DNA of 64,000 nt from Pseudomonadota bacterium (GTDB taxonomy: Bacteria; Pseudomonadota; Gammaproteobacteria; Xanthomonadales; Rhodanobacteraceae), in the NCBI GenBank assembly GCA_021792975.1, contig JAJYTR010000001.1:62001-126000 (forward strand), written 5' to 3'. The notes beneath the pieces were generated by a model that was not told the origin of the DNA, ran no database searches, and saw only the letters and a program-made list of their open reading frames with translations. Both the position numbers and the translations under genes were made by a program. This document shows, piece after piece, positions 11,369-22,240 of this stretch. Each line of letters begins with the position of its first letter. The first letter of the stretch is position 1.

Positions 11369-12132
11369 GCCGTCACCTCGGCGGGCAGCCCGAAATGCGC
11401 CGGATAACGTGGCCCGAGGAAGCAGAGTCCCTGCGGCGGCGCGGTGGGACCGGCACGACCGCGATCACGCGCCTCCAGCAGTTCGCGCAGCCAGGACTCC
11501 GGCTGCTCGCCGCGTCCGACCGGCAGCAGCGAACCGGCGATGTTGCGCACCATGTGGTGCAGGAAGGCGTTGGCCTCGATCTCCAGCAGCACCTCGTCAT
11601 CCTCGCGCCAGACCCGCGCCGACAGCACGGTACGGCGCGGGTGCCGCGCCTGGCAAGCCACGGCGCGGAATGCGGAGAAATCGTGCTCGCCCAGCAGCGC
11701 CTGCGCCGCGGCCTGCATGCGCGCGGCATCCAGCGGCAGCCGCTCCCATGCGGCGCGTGCGTGCTCGAGTGCCGGCCGCGCCGTGCGGTTGACGATGCGG
11801 TAGCGGTAGCGCCGCGAAAGCGCGCTGAAACGGGCATGGAAGACCGTTTCCACCGGCTGCGCCCAGCGCACCGCGATGTCGGCCGGCAGCGCGCTGTTGG
11901 CACCCAGCATCCAGGCACGCGCGGTGCGCTCGGCGCCGGAGTCGAAATGGACCACCTGGCAGCGCGCATGCACGCGCGCATCGGTGCGACCGGCGCAGGT
12001 CACGCCGACGGCGTGGTCGGCGACGCGGGACAGCGCGGACTCGACCGCAGCCTGCAGCGAGGGGCCGTGACCCAGCCGCTGCCAGCCGAGGTAGGCATCC
12101 CCGGCGTACTCGATGCCCAGTGCCCAGCGCAT
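11365..12132 (-). CDS. truA: tRNA pseudouridine(38-40) synthase
   Basis: 255 residues. Converts U38-U40 of the anticodon arm to pseudouridine. The catalytic Asp51 lies in [11 protein letters not shown], the TruA signature; the N-terminal [14 protein letters not shown] and the C-terminal [19 protein letters not shown] are also characteristic. Length is close to the E. coli enzyme (270). It sits between fimV and trpF, a gene order found in pseudomonads and xanthomonads, with 60 bases to fimV and a four-base overlap with trpF. Confidence 0.95.
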   Translation of the reverse strand: MRWALGIEYAGDAYLGWQRLGHGPSLQAAVESALSRVADHAVGVTCAGRTDARVHARCQVVHFDSGAERTARAWMLGANSALPADIAVRWAQPVETVFHARFSALSRRYRYRIVNRTARPALEHARAAWERLPLDAARMQAAAQALLGEHDFSAFRAVACQARHPRRTVLSARVWREDDEVLLEIEANAFLHHMVRNIAGSLLPVGRGEQPESWLRELLEARDRGRAGPTAPPQGLCFLGPRYPAHFGLPAEVTA

Positions 12133-12192
12133 CTCAGCACCGGCATGCGCGACGCGGCGGGTGCGGGCAACGGCGGCCGCCGCGGATTCGCA

Positions 12193-14322
12193 TCAGCGTG
12201 CGGTGTCCAGCAGGCGCTGTGCCTCGTCCTTCTGCAACTCGCTGCCTTCGGCGAGCACTTCGTCGAGCATGGCGCGGGCCCCTTCGTAGTCGCCCATGTC
12301 GAGATAGGCGCGGGCCAGATCGAGTTTGGTATCCACCGGATCCCCGATCCCGGCGGTTTCACCCTCGCCGGTCAGCGGCGCGTAGGGATCCTCGTAACCC
12401 TGCGCCGGCGGCGCATCCATCGCCTGCGGTTCAGGCACGCCGGCCGGAAGGTCCGGCTCCGCCGGTTCCAGCCCGGTCCGGGCCGGCTCGGGTCGGGCAC
12501 CGAACGGCTCGCGTACGCCGTGGGCGTCTTCCCCGGCGGGTGGCGCGGCGGCTGCGGCCTGGAACAACGGCTGCGCCGGCGCCAGTTCGGCGCCCATGGC
12601 CAGCACCGCCTGCCACTCGGCGGCATCGGCGTGGAAAACGTGCGGCTGCATCGCCTCCGCGGTGCGGGTGAGGGCCGCGGCGTCGCCGCGCGCGTACTGC
12701 AGCGAGGCCAGTTCGAGGTAGAGCCCCAGATCATCCGGCTGCTGCTGCAGTTCGCCTTGCAGACGGGCCTCCTCGCCATCGGCGTCCGCGGCTGCAGCGC
12801 CGGTTTCTTCCGGGCCGGCACCCGGCATGACGGCCGAAAGGGAGTCGGCCAGCGAGACCCGCGCGGCCGGCGCCGATGCACGGCGGCGGCGCAACCAGAG
12901 CAGTCCGAGCAGTCCCAGCAGCACCGCGATGCCCGCTGCCGCGAGTACCCGCGGCTGCTGGTAAAACGGTGTCCGCACTGCCGGCGTACGGGCCGCTGCG
13001 GGCATGGCCGGCTTGATCGCGGGCTTGGCCGCCGGCTGGGCCGGGGATGCGCTGGCGGCGGGGGCCGGCACTCGGTTCGCCGGCGCCGGTGCAGGGATTG
13101 CCGCGGGCATGGCCACGCTGGCCACCGGCGCGGGAGCCGCCGAGCCCGATCGGGCGGCCGCATGTCGCAATTGCGCCAGCCGCGCCTGTAACTGCGCGAT
13201 CTCGTTGTTTTTTAACGCCAGCAGCCGGGCGTTGTCGGTGTTGATCTTCTGCAGCTGCTCGATCCGCGACTTGAGATCGGCGGCGTGCAGCTTTTCGCTG
13301 GCCAGTGCCTCCTGCGCGCGGTCCAGCTTCTGCTTGATGCCGGCGATGGCCGCATTGCCGGTGCCGCCGGCTACGCCCGCGCGGGTGGCGGCACCGCTGC
13401 CGCGTCCCGGTGGCACCAGTTCCAGCCGTCCCGAGGCGGCCGGTGGCGGGGCCGCGGACGGCGCGCCGGCCGCGACGGCGGATGCGTTCAGCAGCGGCTG
13501 CGGCGCACGCGCCTGCCAGGCCTCGGTCTGCGCGCGCACCGCCGCGCGGGCGACGCCGGCGGGAATGGCTTGCGCAGCCGCCGCGGACGGGAGACGCAGA
13601 ATCGCCCCGCTGCGCAGTTCGTTGACGTTGCCGTGGATGAACGCGCGCGGATTGGCCAGTTGCAGCGCGCGCAGCATCTGGTCGATGCTGACCCCGGCCG
13701 GCAGGTTGCGGCTGGCGATGCCATAGGCGGTATCGCCGCTGCGCACGATATAGGTGCCCGTGGACGACGGCACCGCGCCCGCGGTCGGGGGCGCCGCGGT
13801 CGACCCGCTGCCGGCAGCGGGCGGTGCGGCAGCGGGCGGTGCGGCCGCAGGCGCGGGCGCGGACGTCACCGCTGCCGATGGCGCCGGAACCGCAGCCGGG
13901 GCCTGGCTCGCGGCAGCGCCGCTGTTGAATCCGGGCGGATCGAGCAGGATGGTGTATTCGCGCACCAGGCTGCCGTCGGACCAGCTGGCGTCGAGCAGGA
14001 AATCGACGTACGGATCCCGCACCGGGTCGGCCGTGGTCACCCGGATCACGTAGCCGCCTGCCGGGGTGCCGGTCAGATCGAATTGCAGCGGGATGCCCAT
14101 CTGGTTGGTGCTGATGCCGGCCCGCTGGTAGGCCGCAGGCGAGGCGATTCCCAGATGCAGGCTTTTCATTTCCTGCGGGTTGTCGAAACGGACCGGGATC
14201 TCGGCCAGCAGCGGCTGGCCCAGTGCGGAACGCACCTGGATCTGCCCCAGTCCAAGCGCGAGCACCGGCTGGCTGCCCAGCGCCAGCGCCACCGCCACAG
14301 CAAGGGATGCCACACGCTTCAT
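12193..14322 (-). CDS. fimV: FimV-family pilus assembly/polar hub protein
   Basis: 709 residues, shorter than the roughly 920-residue Pseudomonas protein. Order of parts: signal peptide (residues 1-22, ending near QPVLA); the FimV N-terminal domain (LGQIQVRSALGQPLLAEIPV); an Ala/Pro-rich spacer; a LysM peptidoglycan-binding domain at about 188-250 (TYIVRSGDTAYGIA); a coiled coil at about 330-390; a second Ala/Pro-rich spacer; one membrane helix at about 452-476; an acidic cytoplasmic region; and the FimV C-terminal TPR-like domain (DTKLDLARAYLDMGDYEGAR) at the end. FimV organises type IV pilus machinery and polar signalling. It follows asd, the classical neighbour. Confidence 0.93.
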   Translation of the reverse strand: MKRVASLAVAVALALGSQPVLALGLGQIQVRSALGQPLLAEIPVRFDNPQEMKSLHLGIASPAAYQRAGISTNQMGIPLQFDLTGTPAGGYVIRVTTADPVRDPYVDFLLDASWSDGSLVREYTILLDPPGFNSGAAASQAPAAVPAPSAAVTSAPAPAAAPPAAAPPAAGSGSTAAPPTAGAVPSSTGTYIVRSGDTAYGIASRNLPAGVSIDQMLRALQLANPRAFIHGNVNELRSGAILRLPSAAAAQAIPAGVARAAVRAQTEAWQARAPQPLLNASAVAAGAPSAAPPPAASGRLELVPPGRGSGAATRAGVAGGTGNAAIAGIKQKLDRAQEALASEKLHAADLKSRIEQLQKINTDNARLLALKNNEIAQLQARLAQLRHAAARSGSAAPAPVASVAMPAAIPAPAPANRVPAPAASASPAQPAAKPAIKPAMPAAARTPAVRTPFYQQPRVLAAAGIAVLLGLLGLLWLRRRRASAPAARVSLADSLSAVMPGAGPEETGAAAADADGEEARLQGELQQQPDDLGLYLELASLQYARGDAAALTRTAEAMQPHVFHADAAEWQAVLAMGAELAPAQPLFQAAAAAPPAGEDAHGVREPFGARPEPARTGLEPAEPDLPAGVPEPQAMDAPPAQGYEDPYAPLTGEGETAGIGDPVDTKLDLARAYLDMGDYEGARAMLDEVLAEGSELQKDEAQRLLDTAR

Positions 14323-14391
14323 CGTCCTGCCCCCATGATGATCTGCGGCGCCACGTGCGAAGGCGCCTGAACAAAGTGCCGCAACTGTAGT

Positions 14392-15420
<1,029 letters not shown>

Positions 15421-15474
15421 GGGCTCTCGATTTCTTCGTCGTGAAGGTGAAAACGGGATCGTGGCGGCACGGCA

Positions 15475-16563
15475 TCAGGCGATGCGCGGGGTTTGCGGCG
15501 GCACGTCGCCGCACTGCGCGCGGTGCCGGAGGGCATGGTCCATCAGCACCAGCGCCACCATCGCCTCGGCGATGGGCGTGGCGCGGATGCCGACGCAGGG
15601 GTCGTGGCGGCCGGTGGTGGTGACTTCGACCGGTTCGCCCCGCAGGTTCACGCTGCGGCCGGGAATGCGGATGCTCGAGGTGGGCTTGAGCGCGATCGAG
15701 CAGCGCACCGGCTGGCCGCTGCTGATGCCGCCGAGGATGCCGCCGGCGTGGTTGCTGGCGAACCCCTGCGGAGTCAGCTCGTCGCGGTGCTGGCTGCCGT
15801 GCTGGGCCACGCTGGCGAAACCGTCGCCGATCTCTACGCCCTTGACGGCGTTGATGCCCATCAGCGCGGCGGCCAGTTCGGCGTCGAGCTTGCCGTAAAT
15901 GGGCTCGCCCCAGCCCGGCGGCACGCCCTCGGCGATCACCTCCACGCGCGCACCCACCGAATCGCCGGCCTTGCGCAGCGCGTCCATGGCGGCCTCGAGC
16001 TGCGGCACCTGCGCAGCGTGCGGCCAGAAGAAGGGATTGCCCTCCACCGCATCCCAGGCGAACCCCTGCGGCGTGATTTCCCCCAGTTGCGCCAGGTATC
16101 CGCGCACACGCACGCCGCAACGCTGCGCCAGCCATTTCTTCGCGATGACGGCCGCGGCCACGCGCATCGTGGTCTCACGCGCCGAGCTGCGTCCGCCGCC
16201 GCGCGGATCGCGGATGCCGTACTTGTGCCAGTAGGTGTAGTCGGCGTGCGCCGGGCGGAAGGTGTCCAGCAGATCGTCGTAGTCGCGCGAACGCGCGTCG
16301 GTGTTGCGGATCAACAGCGCGATCGGAGTGCCGGTGGTGCGGCCCTGGTAGATGCCGGAGAGGATCTCCACCTGATCCGACTCGCGTCGCTGCGAAGTGT
16401 GCCGGCTGCGTCCGCTGGCGCGGCGCGCCAGATCCGGCACGAAATCGTCGCCGGCCAGTTCCAAGCCTGGCGGACAGCCATCCACCACGCAGCCGATGGC
16501 CGGCCCGTGACTCTCGCCGAAGGTGGTGACGCTGAGCAGCTTGCCGAAGTGGTTGCTGGACAC
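15475..16563 (-). CDS. aroC: Chorismate synthase
   Basis: 362 residues from a GTG at 16563, giving the family N-terminus [20 protein letters not shown]. Uses reduced FMN to eliminate phosphate from EPSP, the last shikimate step. Signatures present: [18 protein letters not shown], the [17 protein letters not shown]-like region (here [17 protein letters not shown]), and [11 protein letters not shown] in the C-terminal half. It lies 31 bases after prmB and upstream of asd, so this unit joins aromatic and aspartate-family amino-acid synthesis with trpFBA further downstream. Confidence 0.96.
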   Translation of the reverse strand: MSSNHFGKLLSVTTFGESHGPAIGCVVDGCPPGLELAGDDFVPDLARRASGRSRHTSQRRESDQVEILSGIYQGRTTGTPIALLIRNTDARSRDYDDLLDTFRPAHADYTYWHKYGIRDPRGGGRSSARETTMRVAAAVIAKKWLAQRCGVRVRGYLAQLGEITPQGFAWDAVEGNPFFWPHAAQVPQLEAAMDALRKAGDSVGARVEVIAEGVPPGWGEPIYGKLDAELAAALMGINAVKGVEIGDGFASVAQHGSQHRDELTPQGFASNHAGGILGGISSGQPVRCSIALKPTSSIRIPGRSVNLRGEPVEVTTTGRHDPCVGIRATPIAEAMVALVLMDHALRHRAQCGDVPPQTPRIA

Positions 16564-16594
16564 GGATGCGGAACCCGACCGGAATGCGGCAAGG

Positions 16595-17518
16595 CTAGCG
16601 CGATCGCGCGCGCGCCGCCGCGGCGATGGCGTCGGCGTGCCCGGCCAGGGCCGCGCGTTCGATGGCGAACACGCCCATCGGCCCGACCTTGAACTCCAGC
16701 CAGACGAAGGGCACCTGCGGCAGCAGTGCCGTCAACGCGCGTTCGGCCTCGCCCACCTCGACGATCAGCAGCCCATCCCCGGCGAGATGCGCGGGCGCCT
16801 CGTGCAGGATGCGCAGGGCGATGTCCAGCCCGTCGGCGCCTGCGGTGAGGCCGAGCCTGGGTTCGTGGGTGTACTCCGCGGGCATGGCGGCATATTCGTC
16901 TTCGGTGACGTAGGGCGGGTTGGCCACGATCAGCTCGTAACGCCGGCCCTGCAGGCCGGCGAACAGGTCCGAACGCACGGCACGCACGCGGTCATCCACG
17001 TGCTGGAAAGCGATGTTTTCGCGCGCCAGCGCCAGTGCATCCTCGCTGAGGTCGGCCAGATCGACCTGCCAGTCGGGGTTGTGCACGGCCATCGCGATGC
17101 CGATGCAGCCCGAGCCGGTGCACAGGTCCAGCGCATGCCGGACCTGGCGTCCCTCCAGCCAGGGCGCGAATCCGTTTTCGATGAGTTCGGCGATGGGCGA
17201 ACGCGGCACCAGCGCGCGTGTATCGCACTTGAACTTCAATCCGGCGAACCAGGCTTCACCCACCAGGTAGGCCGTGGGCATGCGCGTGGTGATGCGGCGC
17301 TCGATCCGGTCCAGTACGCGCAGGCGTTCCGCGGCGGTCAGCCGCGCCTGCCCGTAGGCGGGCGGCAGATCGGGCGGCAGATGCAGCGTCGCCAGCACCA
17401 GGTGGGTGGCCTCGTCCAGCGCGTTGTCGTGGCTGTGGCCGAAGCTGAGCTGCGCTCCGGCGAAGCGGCTGGCGCCATAGCGGATGAAGTCGAGCAGGCT
17501 CTCGAGCGCGTCGGTCAC
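16595..17518 (-). CDS. prmB: Ribosomal protein uL3 (L3) N5-glutamine methyltransferase
   Basis: 307 residues from a GTG at 17518; another in-frame GTG at 17545 would add nine residues. The start is uncertain because neither has a clear ribosome-binding site. A SAM-dependent methyltransferase for the GGQ-like glutamine of ribosomal protein L3. Motif I region is [15 protein letters not shown] and the catalytic NPPY lies in [18 protein letters not shown]. The helical N-terminal substrate domain ([17 protein letters not shown]) and its position before aroC distinguish it from the release-factor enzyme PrmC. It heads the minus-strand cluster and diverges from psd. Confidence 0.93.
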   Translation of the reverse strand: MTDALESLLDFIRYGASRFAGAQLSFGHSHDNALDEATHLVLATLHLPPDLPPAYGQARLTAAERLRVLDRIERRITTRMPTAYLVGEAWFAGLKFKCDTRALVPRSPIAELIENGFAPWLEGRQVRHALDLCTGSGCIGIAMAVHNPDWQVDLADLSEDALALARENIAFQHVDDRVRAVRSDLFAGLQGRRYELIVANPPYVTEDEYAAMPAEYTHEPRLGLTAGADGLDIALRILHEAPAHLAGDGLLIVEVGEAERALTALLPQVPFVWLEFKVGPMGVFAIERAALAGHADAIAAAARARSR

Positions 17519-17545
17519 GGCGATGGGAAGAACTCGGGGCCGCAC

Positions 17546-17603
17546 AGTATAGGCTGCCCGCGCCGCGCGGCGTCCCGGGCCGGCAGCAGGCCGTCGCTAT
17601 ACT
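17546..17603. promoter_or_regulatory. Divergent -10 boxes between prmB and psd
   Basis: TATACT occurs on the minus strand at 17546-17551, just before the upstream GTG of prmB, and on the plus strand at 17598-17603 ahead of psd. In DNA this GC-rich two identical -10-like hexamers facing away from each other are suggestive. No good -35 hexamers are visible. If the prmB box is real, transcription begins almost at the start codon. Confidence 0.4.
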
Positions 17604-17686
17604 GGCGCGATGCTCCGTCTGCTCCTGCGCCCGCGCACCGCGCCTCCGGCCGGCACGCGCGAACGCCCGCCGGCCTGGAAGTCGCG

Positions 17687-18532
17687 ATGAAACCGGGCAT
17701 CGCCCTCGACCACCGGTTGCCGCGGCGCGCGCTCGGTGCGCTGGTGCGGCTGGCCACGCGCTGGCGCTGGCGGCCGTGGAAGAACGCGCTGATCCGCCTG
17801 TTCGTGCGCCGCTACGGGGTGGACCTGGCCGAGGCCGCATCCGCCGATCCCGCGGACTACGTGCATTTCGACGCGTTCTTCACCCGCGCGCTCAAGCCCG
17901 GCGCGCGGGTGCCGGATCCCGCGGCCGACGCTCTGCTCTGCCCCGCCGACGGCCGCATCAGCCAGGCCGGTACCGTCCGCGACGGCCGCATCGTGCAGGC
18001 CAAGGGACGCGAGTACACCGTGGCCGAACTGCTGACCGACGCGCAGGCCGCGGCGTGCTATGACGGCGGCTGTTTCCTCAACATCTATCTCTCACCGCGC
18101 GATTACCACCGCGTGCACATGCCCTGCCACGGCAGGCTGGCCGAAACGCTGCACGTGCCCGGCACGCTGTTCAGCGTGGCCCCGGATGCGGTGGCGGGCA
18201 TCGACCGGCTGTTCGCACGCAACGAGCGCCTGGTGTGCCACTTCGAGGACGGGGCCGGACCGTTCGCCGTGGTCATGGTCGGCGCCCTGCTGGTTTCCGG
18301 CATTTCCACCGTCTGGGCGGGCACGGTGGCGCCGCCCCATGCGCGCGGCCTCCGCCGCCGCCGTCACGACGGACCCCGGCTGCAGCGCGGCGCCGAACTG
18401 GGCCGCTTCCACATGGGCTCGACGGTGATCGTGCTGCTGCCGCCCGGACGCGCGCTGCTGGATGCCGGACTGCGGCCGCAGCAGCCGGTGCGCGTAGGCA
18501 TGCGGCTGGGGCGGATGCTTTCTCCACTGTGA
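17687..18532 (+). CDS. psd: Phosphatidylserine decarboxylase proenzyme
   Basis: 281 residues from the ATG at 17687. A membrane-associated pyruvoyl enzyme making phosphatidylethanolamine. The self-cleavage site is Gly244-Ser245 in RFHMGSTVIVLLPPG (the usual LGST is MGST here); Ser245 becomes the pyruvoyl group of the alpha chain. Other family landmarks: HFDAFFTRALKPGARVP, CPADGRISQAG, and the Asp-His pair region IYLSPRDYHRVHMPC. The first 45 residues are basic and amphipathic, fitting peripheral membrane contact. Length matches the bacterial type-I enzyme. Diverges from prmB. Confidence 0.95.
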   Translation: MKPGIALDHRLPRRALGALVRLATRWRWRPWKNALIRLFVRRYGVDLAEAASADPADYVHFDAFFTRALKPGARVPDPAADALLCPADGRISQAGTVRDGRIVQAKGREYTVAELLTDAQAAACYDGGCFLNIYLSPRDYHRVHMPCHGRLAETLHVPGTLFSVAPDAVAGIDRLFARNERLVCHFEDGAGPFAVVMVGALLVSGISTVWAGTVAPPHARGLRRRRHDGPRLQRGAELGRFHMGSTVIVLLPPGRALLDAGLRPQQPVRVGMRLGRMLSPL

Positions 18533-18563
18533 TCGCGTACGTCATCTCGGGACCCGGAGCGTC

Positions 18564-18569
18564 TATACT
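18564..18569 (+). promoter_or_regulatory. Candidate -10 box for the 18637 gene
   Basis: TATACT lies 67 bases before the start codon of the following hypothetical gene, in a sequence context (GTCTATACTCG) like other start-proximal boxes in this window (43024, 44494, 17598). No clear -35 element. Confidence 0.35.
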
Positions 18570-18636
18570 CGGATCCGCCGCCGGACACGCTCGTGCGATC
18601 CGGCGCGCGATCGTCCACGCAGTCCAGGGCTACGGC

Positions 18637-19080
18637 ATGCAACTGGTTACACGGATACTCTCCCTGAGCCGCGCACTGCGGCTGGGCCGGCAGGCGCGCC
18701 AGATCGAAACGGCCATCCACCAGTTGCCGGCTCCGCTGCGCGAGGTACTGGCCGCACTCACCGTCAAGGAGCTGGCCAATGCCGCGCGTGCGCAGTTCCC
18801 GCACCTGTACGGGTCGGCGCCCGAGCGTACCGGCCAGGCTTGGGGCGACGGTACCGAGATCGCCCTGGAGCGGGCGCGTTCGGACAATCCCCAGGTGCGC
18901 ATGCGCGGCATCGCGCTGTGGGTGGCGGTGGTCTATCACCAGACCCGCGACGCCGAACCCGGCCCGCTGTCCGCGCTGCACCGCCAGGTGCTGCGCCTGC
19001 TGCGGCTGATCAAGGATGCCGCCGGCACGCGACCGGAAGTCTACGAGGCATGGTCGGCCGGCCGCGGCGAAGCGGCCTGA
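18637..19080 (+). CDS. Hypothetical cytoplasmic protein, not recognised
   Basis: 147 residues from the ATG at 18637; the frame is open further upstream but the promoter-like box at 18564 and lack of protein-like composition upstream argue for this start. No signal peptide or membrane segment. The sequence is helical and Leu/Arg/Ala-rich, with a basic N-terminus (LSRALRLGRQARQIETAI) and a central region QVRMRGIALWVAVVYHQTRD. No enzyme motif or cysteine is present. It follows psd with about 100 bases between and is convergent with the lytic transglycosylase. Composition matches its neighbours, so it is probably a real lineage gene of unknown function. Confidence 0.7.
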   Translation: MQLVTRILSLSRALRLGRQARQIETAIHQLPAPLREVLAALTVKELANAARAQFPHLYGSAPERTGQAWGDGTEIALERARSDNPQVRMRGIALWVAVVYHQTRDAEPGPLSALHRQVLRLLRLIKDAAGTRPEVYEAWSAGRGEAA

Positions 19081-19089
19081 GCCGGAGAA

Positions 19090-19125
19090 GCCGGCGCGCG
19101 CCGGCCCTGCCGCACGTGCGGCAGG
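19090..19125. terminator. Two adjacent perfect palindromes between convergent genes
   Basis: In the 64-base gap between the hypothetical gene and the lytic transglycosylase there is a 16-base perfect palindrome (19090-19105) followed directly by a 20-base one (19106-19125, halves CCTGCCGCAC and GTGCGGCAGG). RNA from either strand would fold into strong GC hairpins. No T-tract follows, so this is a candidate bidirectional terminator or transcript-end stabiliser. Confidence 0.45.
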
Positions 19126-19144
19126 CGCCGCCCCGGTGGGGCCG

Positions 19145-21016
19145 TCAGCCGTGTCCGCAGTGCGGCAGCCGCAGTTCCATGCCGGCGGTGATCAGATAGG
19201 GCGCGCTCAGTCCATTGGCCGCGGCGATGCGGCCCGGATCGCGGCAGCCGAAGCGTTGCGCGATGGCGCCCAGGGTGTCGCCCGGCCGCACACGGTAGGT
19301 ACGCGGGTCGGCCAGCGCGCCACCCGCGCAACGGGCCAGACGCAGGCGCATGCCCGGACGGATCAGGTCGCGGGAGTCCAGCCGGTTGGCGCGCGCCAGG
19401 GCGCGGGCGTCGGTGCAGCCGAAACGGTCGGCGATGGCGCCCAGGGTGTCGCCCGGCCGCACCACGTAGCGACCCGCGATGACGCGCCCCGGTCCGCCGG
19501 GCGGATCGGCCGCGGCCAGCGCACCGCCGCCACAGGCCGGCACGCGCAACACCATGCCCGGCCGGATCAACGCCCCGGCGTGTGCAAGATCGTTGCTGCG
19601 GGCGATGGCGCGCGGATCATCGCAGCCGAACCGCTGAGCGATGGCCACCAGCGTGTCGCCGGGCCGCACGCGGTACTGGTGCATCGCCGCCAGCGCGCGC
19701 CGTGGAGCCGCCGCGACCGGCGGCGGCAGCGCTGCGTGCAGCGTGTCGGCCAGCGCCATCCAGCGGCTGCCCGGCGCGCACTGGCTGGCGAAAGCGCCTT
19801 CCAGCTGCTTCGGGATGCGCACCCGGCTGCCGGCCGGCTGTACCGCCTGCGGATCGAGCTTCGGGTTGAGATTGCGCAGCGTGCGGAACCAGCCGTCCTG
19901 CATGCCGCCGGCCTGCCCGAGGCAGATGGTCAGTTCGGCCAGTGAAGCCGGGGCGGTCAGCGTGACTTTGCCCGGCGCGCCATTGATGGCGGGAAATTTC
20001 AGGTTGTAGCGGTCCGGGTGCAGGAACAGCCAGGCCGCCGCCAGCACCATCGGCACGTACCGGCGCGTCTCCAGACTGAGGGCGTCGTAGACCTGCGGCG
20101 ACCAGAAGCTGGCATCGCCGCCGCCGCGGTCGGCCAGGCGCGAGACCAAGCCGGGGCCGGCATTGTAGGCCGCCAGCGTCAGCTCCAGGTTGTCGTTGAA
20201 GGCTTTCAGCTGCTGGTTGACGAACGCGGCATTGGCCAGCGCCTCCAGACGCGGATCGAAACGCTGGTCGAAACCGTCGACCACATGCAATCCGTACTCG
20301 GCCGCGGTACCGGGCATGAACTGCAGCGGACCGGCGGCACCGGCGCTCGAGACTGCGTGTACCTTGCCGGCCGATTCCTTGGCCATGATGCCGAACAGCA
20401 GCGCTTCGGGCAGACCGGCCTTGTGATACGCCGGCTCCATCTCGGCGCGCAGGAACTGGTAGTTGACGTAGCTGGACATCAGCTGGCTGCGCATCTGCGT
20501 CAGCCATTCGGCGATGGCGGCCTTCACCGCATCGTTGTTGGCCACCAGATCGGAGAGGCCGCCGTTTTTCAGCAGCGTCACCGCGCGCTGCGTCTGCGGC
20601 ACCAGGGTCAGCACCGGCGAGGATTCGCCGGCCAGCGTCTGTGCTTCGGTGCCGGCCAGTTCGGGATTGTCGCTGCTGGCGTTCTGCCGCAACTGCAGCA
20701 ACTGGTCGTAGGTGGCGCTGACGCGATGCATATCGCAGGCGCGGGTGTCGGCGCACATCCGCGCCGCGCGCGAGATGCGGTCGAGCGCATCGAGGATGGC
20801 GCCGCCGGCGCCGCTCTGGTCCTGCTGCCGCGCCAGCAGCGCCGCCTGGTAGGCCTGCACGCCCTGGTCGAGTTGCGCGTAGATGCTGGCCACCGCGACG
20901 GACGCGGTCTGTGCGCCGGGCGACCCCGCGCGCATGCCGGTGCTGGCGCAACCCGCCAGTGCAAGGCCGCCGATTGCGGGCAGGGCCAGCCAGCGGCGGG
21001 CGCGGATCGGATTCAA
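19145..21016 (-). CDS. Lipoprotein lytic transglycosylase with three LysM domains (MltD-like)
   Basis: 623 residues from a TTG at 21016; this start gives a lipoprotein signal (MNPIRARRW, hydrophobic stretch, LALAGC with Cys23). An SLT lytic transglycosylase domain spans about 200-300: the catalytic Glu is in [10 protein letters not shown], followed by [17 protein letters not shown] and [11 protein letters not shown]. Three LysM modules sit at the C-terminus (about 440, 510 and 570 onward), each with RPGDTL.AIA..FGC. It should cleave peptidoglycan glycan chains in the periplasm, anchored to a membrane by lipid. A helical N-terminal 180-residue region of unknown function precedes the catalytic domain. 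It resembles MltD, which usually has one or two LysM units. Confidence 0.88.
   Translation of the reverse strand: MNPIRARRWLALPAIGGLALAGCASTGMRAGSPGAQTASVAVASIYAQLDQGVQAYQAALLARQQDQSGAGGAILDALDRISRAARMCADTRACDMHRVSATYDQLLQLRQNASSDNPELAGTEAQTLAGESSPVLTLVPQTQRAVTLLKNGGLSDLVANNDAVKAAIAEWLTQMRSQLMSSYVNYQFLRAEMEPAYHKAGLPEALLFGIMAKESAGKVHAVSSAGAAGPLQFMPGTAAEYGLHVVDGFDQRFDPRLEALANAAFVNQQLKAFNDNLELTLAAYNAGPGLVSRLADRGGGDASFWSPQVYDALSLETRRYVPMVLAAAWLFLHPDRYNLKFPAINGAPGKVTLTAPASLAELTICLGQAGGMQDGWFRTLRNLNPKLDPQAVQPAGSRVRIPKQLEGAFASQCAPGSRWMALADTLHAALPPPVAAAPRRALAAMHQYRVRPGDTLVAIAQRFGCDDPRAIARSNDLAHAGALIRPGMVLRVPACGGGALAAADPPGGPGRVIAGRYVVRPGDTLGAIADRFGCTDARALARANRLDSRDLIRPGMRLRLARCAGGALADPRTYRVRPGDTLGAIAQRFGCRDPGRIAAANGLSAPYLITAGMELRLPHCGHG
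19260..19680 (-). repeat. Direct DNA repeats encoding the LysM modules
   Basis: Near-identical blocks start at 19260, 19431 and 19638 (each beginning GCGATGGC and continuing into a shared GTGTCGCC.GGCCGCAC segment). Spacing is 171 and 207 bases. The first two are more alike than the third, implying a later duplication or conversion of LysM2/LysM3. Confidence 0.7.
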
Positions 21017-21096
21017 GGTCGGCTCCAGCAGCGGTTGCGATGCCGCGCACGTTAGCCGCGGTGCCGCGGACGCTCAAGGGGCACGACGCGCGCGCA

Positions 21097-21102
21097 TACA
21101 AT
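21097..21102 (+). promoter_or_regulatory. Candidate -10 box upstream of greB and the ccm unit
   Basis: TACAAT, about 150 bases before the greB start, is the best AT-rich hexamer in the gap after the divergent lytic transglycosylase gene. No strong -35 was found. If used, it would drive the whole greB-ccmI transcript. Confidence 0.3.
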
Positions 21103-21251
21103 CGTGCATCGTGCCATCACACATCCGACTGCCGAGTCTCCGTCATGTCCACCCCGCCCAGCGCCCGCATCCGTCCGCGTACGCATCGCGCGTGCCCTCG
21201 CGCGGCACGGCGCGGCCAGGCGTCCCGGCAGCCGGCACGCTGAGCACGGCC

Positions 21252-21764
21252 ATGGGACGCTGGCGGCCCGCGCAGCCCGGTTCGACCGCAGTGATCACGC
21301 GCGCGGGCTTCGAAGCCCTGCGTGCCGAACTGGACGACCTGTGGCGCCGGTGCCGCCCCGAGGTGGTCGCGGCGCTGGCCGCCGCCGCCGCCGAAGGCGA
21401 CCGCTCGGAAAACGCGGAATACACCTACCGCAAGAAACAGCTGGCCGAGATCGACCGCCGCGTACGCTATCTGGGCAGGCGCCTGCCCGCGCTGCGGGTG
21501 GTGGAGCAGGCGCCGGCACGGCGCGATCGCGCCTACTTCGGCGCCTGGGTGGACATCGAGGATGACTGCGGCGACAGGCAGCGCCTGCGCATCGTCGGGC
21601 CGGACGAGACCGACGCGCGACGCAGGTGGATCAGCATCGATTCGCCGATGGCACGCGCGCTGCTGGGCCGGTGTGTGGACGACGAATGCATCGCGCAACT
21701 GCCCTCCGGACCCTTGCATGTCCGCATCATCGGCATCCGCTACGAAACCGGCGACGACGCATGA
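21252..21764 (+). CDS. greB: Transcription elongation factor GreB
   Basis: 170 residues from the ATG at 21252. Gre factors insert a coiled coil into the secondary channel of RNA polymerase and stimulate transcript cleavage in backtracked complexes. The coiled-coil tip [18 protein letters not shown] carries the conserved acidic pair; the C-terminal FKBP-like domain includes [10 protein letters not shown] and [13 protein letters not shown]. The N-terminal extension and basic character ([24 protein letters not shown]) point to GreB rather than GreA. Its stop overlaps the next start (ATGA), beginning a long coupled series. A Gre factor ahead of ccm genes has no obvious functional meaning. Confidence 0.9.
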   Translation: MGRWRPAQPGSTAVITRAGFEALRAELDDLWRRCRPEVVAALAAAAAEGDRSENAEYTYRKKQLAEIDRRVRYLGRRLPALRVVEQAPARRDRAYFGAWVDIEDDCGDRQRLRIVGPDETDARRRWISIDSPMARALLGRCVDDECIAQLPSGPLHVRIIGIRYETGDDA

Positions 21765-22240
21765 GTGCGGAGGACGACGCGCTGGCGCGTATTTTTTCCG
21801 GCGCGAGGTACCGGGTGCGCGTGCCCGGTCGCGGCAGCGTGCCGCTGCGCGTGCAGGCGCGGTTGCCGCAGTCGCTGGCCGCGTGGCTGGGCGCTGCGGC
21901 GCAGCCCTGGAGCCTGGTCACCGCCTGGAATCCGGGTGCGGCGCGACGGCCCGCCGCCGACAATCGGGCCGCGATGCGCGCGCTGCGCGCCGCGCTGGCG
22001 CAGGAAGGCATCGCCCTGCGCCTGCTGCCGGCGCAGAGCGGAGACGGCAGCGGCGGATGGCGCGAAGCGCACTTGTTCGTGGCCGGGATCGCACGGTCCC
22101 GAGCGGTCGGCCTGGCGCGGCGGTTCGGGCAGCGCGCGGTGCTGTACGGCATCGGCGGCGGTCGGGTACGGCTGGCCGTGCTGCCGGTCGGACGCATGGA
22201 CAGCATGGCAGCGGCACCGGCACAATCGCCGCCCCGATGA
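21761..22240 (+). CDS. DUF3293 family protein
   Basis: 159 residues from the ATG at 21761, which overlaps the greB stop by four bases. Small soluble protein without signal peptide. The pattern [19 protein letters not shown], then a helical stretch, [12 protein letters not shown] and [18 protein letters not shown] is that of DUF3293 proteins, whose function is unknown. The C-terminal 15 residues are low complexity. Its stop overlaps the ccmA start (ATGA), so it lies inside the same message as greB and ccm. I recognise the family from memory with moderate certainty. Confidence 0.75.
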   Translation: MSAEDDALARIFSGARYRVRVPGRGSVPLRVQARLPQSLAAWLGAAAQPWSLVTAWNPGAARRPAADNRAAMRALRAALAQEGIALRLLPAQSGDGSGGWREAHLFVAGIARSRAVGLARRFGQRAVLYGIGGGRVRLAVLPVGRMDSMAAAPAQSPPR

